Shown: positions 55,101 through 64,000 of the stretch, one piece after another
How positions within the stretch are numbered: position 1 is the stretch's first letter
Layout of the letters: the number at the start of each line of letters is the position of its first letter
Assembly (NCBI GenBank): GCA_002682825.1
Contig: NOKP01000022.1
Span: 558,001-622,000 of the forward strand
Direction of reading: 5' to 3'
Source: Neonectria sp. B-13
Lineage: Eukaryota; Ascomycota; Sordariomycetes; Hypocreales; Nectriaceae
Length of the DNA: 64,000 nucleotides
Notes under the pieces: model-generated
Told to the model about the DNA's origin: nothing
Seen by the model: the letters and a program-made list of their open reading frames with translations, nothing else
The model's database searches: none
Translations under genes and position numbers: made by a program

Positions 55101-57815
55101 CGACAACTCCGAGAGGTTTGCGCTATTCAAAGCTTCGGTAGATCGAGACATGTTGGTTGACCCTCGAGATCTCGGGCGACCGCGGCCCTCATCATCCTCT
55201 TCCTCGCTGTCATCGCCATCTTCCTCTTTCTCTGCGTCGTGCAGGATACTGGCCAGGCATGCCTCAGCCATAGCAAGATGGGCTTTGGCCTCGTATCCCT
55301 CCTGTTTCTTGAGGTACTGCTCAACCGATGGATGGCGGAAGCGAAAAACATCGAGCTCTTTGTCATACACGACGAACCCCTGGCAGCTGGCAATCAAGTC
55401 TCGTACCGCCTTGACATGATCCCCTCCTTCATCTACAGACTTCTTCCCTCGGACAGCGTCGATAAGCCCGGCACTCAATAGCGGGTTCTTGGCGCAAAAC
55501 AACAACATCATGGCTCGTGCTGCTGACTGTGCATCACCAGTGGCTTTTGGTCCGGCAACTATGTTGTAGCTTCTATCGTATAGCTCTTCAAGATGATCAG
55601 GCAAAAGATCCAACTTAAGCTCCCGGCGAATAGCAGTTTCCGTTCCTAGGTTGGGATTATCGCGAAACCAGATCAGCACATGGGCGGCCCACAGAAACCT
55701 GTTACGCGCCATTACTACTAATACTCTTGGAAAGTGACCGGAAAAGTGTGAAAGAAGGTTGGGCACTTACATGCGTCCAGCCTTGCGAGTAACTTTCTCG
55801 ATGATAGCCTCCTTTACTTTGATCACTTTCGTTTTATCTTCCTCTGATGGAAGGAACTGAGCCACACTCCAACTCAGCACCTCGGAGCTGATAAACCGTT
55901 TGATATCTTGCAACGGCTGCTCATCGACTGAGATGCAATGCTTCTGGGAAGGTGACAAGCCCCTGAAGGCAGCGTCGATCTTGGCATCTTCCATCCCGCT
56001 TGAAACGAGAATCTTCATAGGCCGATGTGATTTCCCCATGAGCGATATGAGATCCTCCAACAGCTTCACATAATTGTACCGCGAAGCTCCCTGTTTCTCG
56101 GGGCGGCATTTATCCAGGGAGTCGATGGCGATGGTGACAGAAATATGCTTCTTCACGAATATGGTGATGAGGTCGAGGCATTCCGCAGGGCCAAGGGGAG
56201 GGCGGTCGGTGCTATCGTTGGTCAAGGACGGGCTCGTGTCGGGATTCAAGATGATGAGCTGTCGAACAAGGTTTCTGAGGACGTCTTCGGGGTCTTGACC
56301 TTCCTTGCAGTAGAAATAAAGGACCGGCGTCGACTTAGTTGCCGACAGCTTTTCGAGGAAGCTATCAATCACAAGGGACCTAATTGATGGAGTAATAGCC
56401 GGTCAGCCAAAGAACGCTAGGTGGGTGAGTCAAATCAACACCGGAAACTTAACTTACATGAGTGTAGACTTTCCAGTGCCAACTATGGTGATGCAAATGC
56501 CCCGAATATCAGCCACGAACGAGTAAATCATAGCTATGAGGTTGGGGTCTTCTCCAACGTTACTTACCACTGCCGCGTAGCCACATCGCAGACGATGACG
56601 AAGAATATCTCCATGCTTGGAACTCTGGGTGACTGAAAAGCCACATTCCTGAGTCTTGGAGACGATCACGGCCGTACTTGGCATGGTCTTCGAGAGCGGA
56701 TTCTTTCGAAATCCAACGTAGGAGCTTCCACCGCTCGTGACTTCTAAGGTCTTCGAGACATAACAACAACGCGTCAGATAATATTAAACGGCTCCAGGCG
56801 ACTTATTCACTCACCTGTTTGTATTTTGGTCAATTCCTCCAATATATTTACCTCGGCTATGACACGGCGTCTCTTGTCAGCATTATTCAGGAATCAAGCC
56901 CGACCTCTCTTAAGGAAGCTCGGCACACAACTTACTCTCCCTGCGAACTAGATTCGCCCACGTGTCGACCATTGCGTTGCCGCTCTCTATATCGTTGAGG
57001 GGAGTTTGAAGAATTTCCTTGGTCTTGGAAGCGATACCCCAAAGCTTCTTGACTGCACAACTTTAAGTAAGAACCCTCAAGGAACAAATGAATCCAAATA
57101 TGGGAACTACTCACGCGGGTTGTGGCTCTGCTTTTCGGCAAAGTACGCCTTGGCCAGGCACAGAAAACGCAAAATGTGTTCGTAGACTCTCTGGACGGAC
57201 TCCTTGAGCAGCCTGACAACTTCCAGCTCCTCGCGTAGATACAGCCGCTCGAGTTCCGCGTAGTAATTGATGACCTCGGCAATGGTCACCATGCCAGTGC
57301 CGACCGTCTCGAACTGTTCCTTTTCGGCTGTCAGGGGCTGGCAAAAGAAACAACAGCCGCTCTCAGTTAGCAGGTTGGGTGATTGTGGGGAAGAATGAAG
57401 ACTAGAAACATGGGCCGGGCGACTCTACCCTGATGATAACTTGGATGACGGCCCACGGCAGGGCGGCGTGCCCACTGACGTCTAGTTTGACAACGCTAGA
57501 GACGAAACTCTGGAACGCCTGGATGCCCTCTATAATCTTGGTCCAAATACTGTATATTTCATAGTCCTGGCCACGGAATTTGACAGTGGTCTGGTTACCT
57601 TCCAGAATCCCCTGGGCTTCTTTTGCTTCTTTATAAACAGCATCGATGGTGACCTTGAGTTTGATCTCGCCGGCGGCCTCGATGATTGTGCGATGTTCGA
57701 GAGAGAGCTTGCCCAGAGCAGACGCCCACAACTCGGAGGAGCCAGCGAAAGCCGACATACCATCCGAGACGAGATTCAGCGCCTTAACGGCCTGTCCCTC
57801 AGTTGAACCGTCCAT
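52131..57815 (-). CDS. NACHT-ankyrin STAND (NLR-like) protein
   Basis: Large signal-transducing NTPase of the fungal NLR-like type, linked in relatives to non-self recognition and programmed cell death. Eight exons join in frame to 1,726 residues: 57429-57815, 57115-57337, 56936-57052, 56815-56856, 56568-56750, 56458-56482, 55771-56379, 52131-55725. N-terminal helical domain with HAALPWAVIQVIIR (about 115-129), resembling the alpha-helical domain that often precedes NACHT in fungi. Walker A GSVGTGKSTL near 315-325 lies on a 25-nt exon; Walker B is IAIDSLDKC (near 412), with Lys where fungal NACHTs usually have Glu. Residues 705-825 are Ser/Arg-rich and disordered; canonical ankyrin-like repeats (NINGTTGLHLACRFGRVETV) near 905-1010; then about 700 residues of divergent A-A-x-N helical repeats. 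The last splice (45-bp intron 55726-55770) is the least certain. Confidence 0.85.
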
Positions 57816-58221
57816 GACTGCTCTCGCTCGCTGTAAATCTAAGGATGGTGGGGGATGATGTTGTTATCGCTAGCCTTACTCTACGGGGAGATGGAAGCGG
57901 GGTTGAAAGCACACCACGTGAACGAGGCTTATATGCGCCAGCATGCAACCAAAGGAGAATCTACCAATAGTCGTGGATGTACCTCAACTGACAGGCGGCT
58001 CTGCGGGGCCGCTGACCTGGAAGCGGACAAATGATTTTGATTAGCTGAGGTTCTACTTGAGAATTCTGTCAAGATAACATCACACTAGATTACGGATACT
58101 TAGTGGGGTAATTTGGACTGGCCATTGCGTATTAACAATCTCTTGCAACATCTAGGTTACGCTTGTCCGTTATCAGGATCCTCAGCTTAAGCTCAACGAT
58201 AACTCAGCTTAAGGCAGTAGG
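57816..58221. other. Upstream region of the STAND gene
   Basis: About 400 bp separating the STAND start from the repeat at 58222. No supported feature. Confidence 0.4.
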
Positions 58222-58280
58222 AGCTCAGCTCTAGAAACGGAAATGATGTATACCGTGCTTGAGCTTCGTCTCCGAATATA
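58222..58280 (+). repeat. Dispersed repeat, copy A
   Basis: A 59-bp stretch (starting AGCTCAGCTCTAGAAACGG) has a direct-orientation, diverged copy at 63389-63448. Most differences are C/T or G/A transitions, with the right-hand copy more AT-rich. It lies immediately upstream of the RNase H fragment. Confidence 0.55.
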
Positions 58281-58817
58281 TTGGAATACGGTGCGCCGCT
58301 CTCGACTCAGACAGCTGATCGAACCAACAGCTGCTCAGGCACGAGCTTGCCGAGCAGCTACTATATGCCCGCCTCCACGTCGGAAGACACGCACAATGCC
58401 ATTAGACGGGGCACAAGCATCGTCTTTCCTACCAAGTTCGTGCCGCCGTCGACCTCCTCTACCCTGGGTGAACTATTCCCAGCGGGCATCGGCCGTCAAG
58501 CGATCCCACCTGTTGCTCGCTTCATCCGTCGCAATGGTTCCTGCCTTGAAAATAGGTGGCTCAACGCCAAGGCGGGATGGGCATTCGTCTTTAAACCCGA
58601 GACGGACCGACCCGTTGTTATTGTATCTGCGTGCCTCAAGAACTAAGGCCCTTTCGGAAACACATACCCCCAGACCAGCAACCAGGCCGAGCTGCGAGTC
58701 ATCATTGCCGCACTCCGCTTCCGTCATGGGCCAGGTGAGGGCTTCAAGACGTTGGTTATTGCCACTGACTCGGAATATATAGAAAAGCACTGTGATATCA
58801 TGGGCATACTTACGTAG
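58281..58817 (+). pseudogene. RNase H (type 1) fragment, decayed
   Basis: Plus-strand reading with an RNase H fold: YYMPASTSEDTHNAIRRG, VFPTKFVPPSTSSTLGELF and IGRQAIPPVARFIRRNGSC, then NAKAGWAFVFKPETDRPVV. TAA at 58644-58646 stops the frame, after which GPFGNTYPQTSNQAELRVI (catalytic Glu) and LVIATDSEY (catalytic Asp) follow in the same frame to TAG at 58815-58817. The first catalytic Asp of the family (DGSC or DGAC) is absent; the sequence reads NGSC, by substitution or a small deletion. The C-terminal part after the second Asp is missing. No start codon is evident. It cannot encode an active nuclease. Confidence 0.68.
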
Positions 58818-59164
58818 TCTCGACCAGCATAAAAGTTCGGTTGGAGTCTCCTGAATAGACAGGCGTCTTGGTATTGTCTAAGTCGATACATGAGTCGAGA
58901 AAGCAAGAAAGTGGTTCAAGGGACCGCCTCAGTCTACACAAGGCCGTAGAGGTGAGCCCAAGAAGTGTTTATCTAGTCAGCATCATTCGCTACCTTGACT
59001 AATAATACTTAAATGATGGGAGCAGAAAGAACAGGGAACTGGGATAAACTCGACAAACAAGAAGACAAATCCGTGAACTTTATTATTACTCTATGAAAAA
59101 CCTTCCCTCAAATGTACACCCACCCAACGAGCTGGAATTGTCGACTGTCGACTAACATGACAAT
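58818..59164. other. Gap downstream of zinc-cluster gene
   Basis: About 350 bp, moderately AT-rich, no supported feature. Confidence 0.4.
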
Positions 59165-62100
59165 TCAGTCCGCAAAGAGGTCTCTAAATTCTTTACATAA
59201 TTCGGCTCGTATGGAAACATGGTTGGGCGTTCTGCACTGCAATTGCAGAAACCCATTGTTCAAACTGGCCATGACCTTCGAAATACGTTGCTCCATAATG
59301 TTCATCTTGGTGTCAAAATCGTTCGTGGAACTTGATGTCAGATGTCGGGGGTAATGAGACATAAACTCGCTCTGAACTTCCTCGAGTATTTGGCCAAATT
59401 TTTGCGGGAGGGCGAGTTCATTGGAGGTAGTATATCTTCCTTCGAATACTTGCTCAGCAATTTTAGCAACGCTGAAATTGAGAAGTTCGCAAGCAGTCTT
59501 TTGTGGTTCGCTCAACCTGGAGCATTCGGAAAGAGAAGAAAGACATGCCGAGAACATGCGCGACAAACGCACGGCCATGTACCTATTTTCCATGGATGGC
59601 TGGGATGCTTCTGAGACAAGATGCCCAAAAGCATCCCGTAACTTTCGGCGCAGGAGGCGTTGAAAGGCACGAATCCTTTCGACTTCATTTCCTCGGTCCG
59701 AAATCTGGAGTAAAGCTTGATAAAGCCCATTGAGTTTGCTGCAGCTGGTCTTCAGCCAGGAGCTGTTGGATGATAGAACTCTCTTCAGTTTGTAGAAATC
59801 ACCATCGCTCCCTCGTTCGATGATATTCCGCAATCCAATTACGGACGGGGGGGTGTCCGAGTTCGCTCCCATGAAGAAAGCCGCCTCTCCAAACACGTTT
59901 GCGAGATTGAGAAAGCGCGCTGAGTGTTCAAGACAATATGCTGGATCTCTGGTTCCTTTAGGTTTCATATTTTTATGAACGAAGAATAATTCTTTACTTG
60001 TAGTTGAATTTGAACGCTGTGATTTGTCGCGACTTGTCGTGCTAACTTCGCTTGAGCATTGATAGGGGCAAAGTCCTGGAATCCTGTGTTGAAATGCCAA
60101 TATAGAAATTTTGACAAACGTGGTTGAAGGGCTCATGTCGTGACCGCCAGAGAAGAGCGTATCGCTCCGTATAGTTGGTGAATTGGCCATGGATATGAGA
60201 ATCCCGAAGAAAATTTGTGCCGCTGCGTCGCGTTCAATTTGGCTCTTGGGGGCTAGGATCTTTCTGGATTCACCGTCCATGTATTCCTCGACTACATCAA
60301 TCAAGCCAGGACCATTGTAGACCGTATCATCTTCAGTCATACGTCGAGGGATATCCTTACGTAGCTGTTCCCAATTGAAGTTTTTGGAAAGGCCCTGGCT
60401 GTACTTTAGCCCGTTATCCGAATTATGTTCTCCCGGGAAAGGGAAAACGTGACGTAGGAAAGCCATTTTCTTGTTGGAATGGGTATCCAAAGACACCTTT
60501 AAGTCCAAATCAAAGCCTTCAAGGCTTTTTTTGAGACTCTCCGGTGTGTTTCCGCTGAAAATCTCCAGCGATTTCGGCAAGTGTTCCCAAAAGTTGGTCC
60601 AAGAAGCAAGTTTTCCGATAAAGACTGAGGCATAGATCCACAGTGCGGTGCGTACACGATGCTGTCGATCCAGGAAATCTGCGAATTCAGCTTCTGAGAG
60701 GTCGCTGCAGGCTTCCTAATCAAACACATGAGCATGTTGAGTCTAAGTGACCATACCCATTAGTCCACTTACCGGCCCAGGACTGGCACCACTCATTCTA
60801 GAGCGACTAAGCGAGAGAATGAACAAAATAGAATAGATAAACTCCTTCTGGTCTCCGGCATCATGTCTAGCATGACTCGTGGCACTCTGGAGAAATCGGA
60901 ACAAGGACAGTTCCGCATGACGGTGGTACAACCATTCTGAGACACGAAGTGCAGCGCGTACCATATGATCTGTATAGGATCCATGATATTTCAGCTTACC
61001 TCCGTGACAATAAAATGCAAGATGTGACTGGATCTTGTCAGCGTCTGTTGCAGCTAACAGGTTTAGTATAGAAGGTGAACTTACGACCCACTGGAACATA
61101 TCGCGTCCTAATGGTTCGCGAGGGAAATCAGTCGCCTTAGTGAGGGGGAAATCCTTGAGAAGTTGTGTTTGAGCGTCAATTATCTGATGCACGGAAGGTG
61201 ACCTATGCATTCCATGCGGAAAGCAGAGCAAACGGAATCCATGGTAAGCAAATCGACCAGACCACCTGACTACGATCTGTTCATCAGCCAGATAGGACGA
61301 GAATTGTTGATTGGACACGTGATATGAGGAATCTTCATCTTGTTCCGACCAGTAACGAAGATATTTCAGAATGGCTGTCGCTTGGTCAATTTGTAGCCGT
61401 GCTCGTATCTGGTGGTACTTCGAAGTGTCTGAACGGGACGAGCCAGTTATAAGCGCAAGTTCGGGACATCACCAGGTTTATGAGGTATAATTTGGTACTT
61501 ACTTAGAAAGAATGATCCAGTTTCTATGATGTCTAGAAACTGAGCCTTGGTGCAAGGGCCTCTCCAAAGCCGTGGGTTGCGTATTGCTAGACAAGCTTTG
61601 CATGGAAATCCATCTTCGCACTAAAGAAACAGCTGTAAATAATCATGGTCCACCAAGACGAAGTGATGTATTACCGGTCTTCTAGTCCACCAACAGCGAA
61701 TGCAAACCCCATTCAACCGTGCCACGTGCTGTTGCTGCGCCTGCACCACTGTCAAGCGACCTATCCGCCCTCCTCGACTGGCTGTAGGGAGAGGGCCGTG
61801 GTATCGAATGATGGGACCAGAAGCGAGTGGAAGAGTGTTCATTTGATTTCGAGCATTCGCCATACTCCAAGTATTGGTATGTTCGTCGGTGCGTTGTTGT
61901 TCCGCCAGCATTGAAGGCATCGTGATGGTTTCCGGAAGCATGATGTGATTCAAGGAGCCCATCTGAGTGGCAACCGGGCCCCATGAAAGCGTCTCCCCAC
62001 TTATGTCACCTAAGCAAAGAATATTAATCACTGTTACCAGCATGAACGATGTATAAAAAGGATAAACGGGTTATGGGGGTGATGGTTAACTCACTTGGAA

Positions 62101-62679
62101 CCTGAGCCTGGTGATATTGCAGGCAATGGTCGTGGCCTTGCAATGCTTCCCACCGAATTTGATGGGCTTCAGACTGTGGCGGAGGACTCAAATAAGAAGC
62201 ATCAAGGGTGTTATTCATGGAGTCAAACGATAGAGGCGCAAGATTGTTCAGCTCAGGAATCTGCCGAAGCCAATCCTCCTCGGAGAGTTGAAGCAACGAT
62301 GGATCAACTGGCGCCGGAAGTTGGATGTTATTGAAGTCAAAGGAAGCTTGATCGGCCATGGGAATCGTTTGGTCTGCAGCATTGAAGGCGTCGGTCATTG
62401 CTGCGTCCAAAGATTATTAGTCAGGTACTCAAGTCAACATTGTGAGGTTTGTGGCATGCCTTGGTCTTCAATCGAACCACCGGCCTCAGGCTGACTGAGG
62501 TCCATAAGAGATGAAACGTCAAAGTCGAAAGACTGAAATTCAGACAAGTTGAGGTTTTCCAGAAAGCTTGAAGGTCCGGGGTCATCTGGTTGGTTGGCGT
62601 CGGGAGGAGCCTGGGAACTGGATGTCCCTTCCTCGGGGGGGATGGGCGGGAAGACACCCGTGCCTTGAAGTGGTGCCAT
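59165..62679 (-). CDS. Large zinc-cluster protein, probable transcription factor
   Basis: Six exons fit: 62439-62679, 62095-62400, 61675-62009, 61503-61620, 60773-61428, 59165-60715, giving about 1,068 residues. ATG at 62679 (MAPLQGTGVFPPIPPEEG) starts an acidic, Pro/Ser/Asp/Phe-rich region (FLENLNLSEFQSFDFDVSSL, DPSLLQLSEEDWL) that looks like an activation domain. The cluster spans an intron: VCIRCWWTRRP joined to CEDGFPCKACLAIRNPRLW then RGPC, spacing CX2CX6CX5CX2CX12C, near residues 285-328. The last spacing exceeds the usual 6-8 of Zn2Cys6 proteins. The C-terminal 700 residues are mostly helical (LFRFLQSATSHARHD, LIDVVEEYMDGESRKI, SRMFSACLSSLSECSRL) and unrecognised. The first intron would be only 38 nt; an alternative donor at a GTCAGC about 60 bp upstream keeps the frame, so exon 1 is uncertain. 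Confidence 0.72.
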
Positions 62680-63269
62680 GCTGGTGAGAGGCTTGCTTGT
62701 CTGTTTGATCAATTGAGAACATTTTGAGGGTGAATGATACGGTTCTTATATCGAGATCGGAACATCTTCCAGGCGGACCAAAAGTTGCCTTACCGTTGCT
62801 GCAGCCAATAAGAACAAACATCGGTGATCCACTTTTACAGGGCAATCGGTGGCGCCCAATGAGAGGAATTATCGGTAGCGGAAAATGGAGCTCTAGAGTC
62901 CTAAAACGGTAAAGATTGTCGTGAGCTCGTTGGCGCTTCGTTTTGGTGCATAAGATTTGTGCTCAACGAGTGTGTGTTATTCCGCTGGGTTGTGCATACA
63001 TTATGTGAATGGAAGTGTCGAACTGGGCTTATGCAATAATGAACGCCCTGATGCCAATGCGCTTCCGACTGTCTCACCTTGCCTCTATGCCTCAGCTGCT
63101 CACTCCCCGCAGTGTAATCGCGAATGGCACTGCAACCACGACCCCGATTTTGGGTCCTAATTATATGCTGCGTGGACCAGTTCTGGGCCTCTAGAGCGTT
63201 TCACTGCGGACCCAGGACTTGGCCTCGAATGGTGTCGAAACTGGGGCTATGTTTAAAAATATAAGGCAT

Positions 63270-63287
63270 TGTCCCAGATCTGGGACA
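63270..63287. repeat. Perfect 18-bp palindrome
   Basis: TGTCCCAGATCTGGGACA reads the same on both strands. A second inverted repeat follows at once (63291-63307). Confidence 0.7.
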
Positions 63288-63290
63288 CTG

Positions 63291-63307
63291 TGGGATCTGT
63301 GATCCCA
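63291..63307. repeat. Inverted repeat TGGGATC-TGT-GATCCCA
   Basis: Seven-base arms with a three-base loop, three bases after the 18-bp palindrome. The two share the TGGGA core. Confidence 0.7.
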
Positions 63308-63388
63308 AAAGAAGGCTCTCTTCACCTTACACTCTCGCTCAGCCCGCCTCAGCCCTCGCGCAGCGGCAGCTCCGCCTAAAGCGTCAAC

Positions 63389-63448
63389 AGCTTAGCTCTA
63401 GAAATAGAAATGGGTTTTAATGTGCTTGAGTTTTGTCTCCGAGTTATA
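63389..63448 (+). repeat. Dispersed repeat, copy B (more AT-rich)
   Basis: Starts AGCTTAGCTCTAGAAATAG; aligns end to end with copy A at 58222-58280. C-to-T and G-to-A differences relative to A are as expected for RIP. Confidence 0.55.
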
Positions 63449-64000
63449 TGGGCGTAAGGAAAAGGATTAAAGATTGTTTTGGATTGCCCCTCTCGTTTCA
63501 CCGAATTTTCTAGGTGGTATTTGGAATTAGTTCTAATATGTCCCTTTCCAGCTTTATTTTTCTATACTAATGTTCTAAGGTAGCTTGATTGTATTAGATG
63601 TTTTTATTAAGGGCCGCTCTATAGAGGAGCCAACTGAAAGATTTAAGGGCTTTGCTGGAATATTGTTTTTAAAGCGTAGATCAGATAAAGGCTATCTAGA
63701 GCACTCCGAAAGCACCCAGGACAAGCCACGTCCCCCCGTTACATCGATAGCCAAACCGGGATCGGTGTTTTGAATACCCAGTGCCCCTTCCAGACATGGA
63801 CGGTACGCTGATCGATTATATCCTGATCCTCCTCAATCCCATGGGGCCAGAATTGCCCGTGTTCCAGACTCAGAGTCCCATAACGATGTATCTCGAGTCA
63901 AATTTTATCCCCGGGAGCAGCTTTTCATTCAGTCATTGCGTCTCAAGGCGCGCATAAGCCGCCCGAAGCAAGTTGGCGAGTCAAGATTGTAACTAGACCT
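63449..64000. other. AT-rich window end, no gene recognised
   Basis: AT-rich to about 63.7 kb, then normal composition. A weak reading at 63585-63773 (EERFKGFAGILFLKRRSDKG-like) could be a transposon scrap but has no recognisable match. Confidence 0.35.

Larger units (their letters stand above)
62680..63388. other. Upstream flank, no gene recognised
   Basis: Holds the promoter of the zinc-cluster gene and, from about 63.2 kb, palindromic and AT-rich sequence. No gene-like frame. Confidence 0.4.

Noticed and set aside
61045..61084. Possible 40-nt intron (GTAAGT...GCAACAG) inside exon 5 of the zinc-cluster gene
   Set aside because: Removing it breaks an otherwise open frame, and no second intron restores the frame cleanly.
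1..64000. tRNA genes, rRNA, CRISPR arrays, intact transposons
   Set aside because: No cloverleaf with a B-box was found by eye, CRISPR is not expected in fungi, and AT-rich blocks show no identifiable element ends; small RNAs could still be missed.

Overview
The window is fungal chromosomal DNA. Most genes have short introns (about 45-90 bp, GT...AG, often with a CTAAC/CTGAC-like branch site). The families present (HET, SAT4/PTH11-like receptor, NACHT-ankyrin STAND protein, Zn2Cys6 and bZIP-DUF3425 regulators, sphingolipid C9-methyltransferase) point to a filamentous ascomycete (Pezizomycotina), most likely a Sordariomycete. Several broken genes carry stop codons explainable by C-to-T or G-to-A changes, and there are AT-rich blocks; both fit past repeat-induced point mutation (RIP). 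Exon boundaries below were placed by hand from splice signals plus reading-frame and family continuity. No tRNA, rRNA, CRISPR array or intact transposon was recognised.

Left arm (1-9.4 kb): the 3' part of a flavin monooxygenase, a broken HET gene, a seven-exon intracellular GH13 alpha-glucosidase with a regular CGG-N9-CGG-N9-CGG array upstream, and a DHA1-type MFS exporter.

Gene-poor, decayed zone (9.4-27.4 kb): intact genes are a sugar porter, a SAT4/PTH11-like receptor and a secreted tyrosinase. Around them lie wrecks: an APH-family kinase with one nonsense codon, a short-chain dehydrogenase in pieces, the N-terminal part of a type-B carboxylesterase at 18.0-19.0 kb, the C-terminal part of a type-B carboxylesterase at 25.5-26.1 kb on the same strand, an antisense exopolygalacturonase fragment joined to the latter, and two AT-rich blocks. 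The simplest reading is one esterase locus split by, or rearranged around, a 6.5-kb island.

Gene-rich housekeeping part (27.4-40.5 kb): an Asp f 2/Pra1-type zinc-binding secreted protein, sphingolipid C9-methyltransferase, threonine-aldolase-type PLP enzyme, bZIP-DUF3425 regulator, pyrroline-5-carboxylate reductase, a small protein with only the RNase H1 hybrid-binding domain, and an unrecognised 203-aa protein.

Carbohydrate block (40.9-50.9 kb): GH3 beta-glucosidase, divergent Zn2Cys6 regulator, secreted GH93 exo-arabinanase-like enzyme, divergent sugar porter, convergent GMC oxidoreductase. The composition and orientation suggest a small catabolic cluster.

Right arm (52-64 kb): an eight-exon 1,726-residue NACHT-ankyrin STAND (NLR-like) protein whose Walker A motif sits on a 25-nt micro-exon, a decayed RNase H fragment, a 1,068-residue zinc-cluster protein with the cluster far from the N-terminus, and a terminal AT-rich stretch with palindromes and a degenerate copy of a repeat also found at 58.2 kb.
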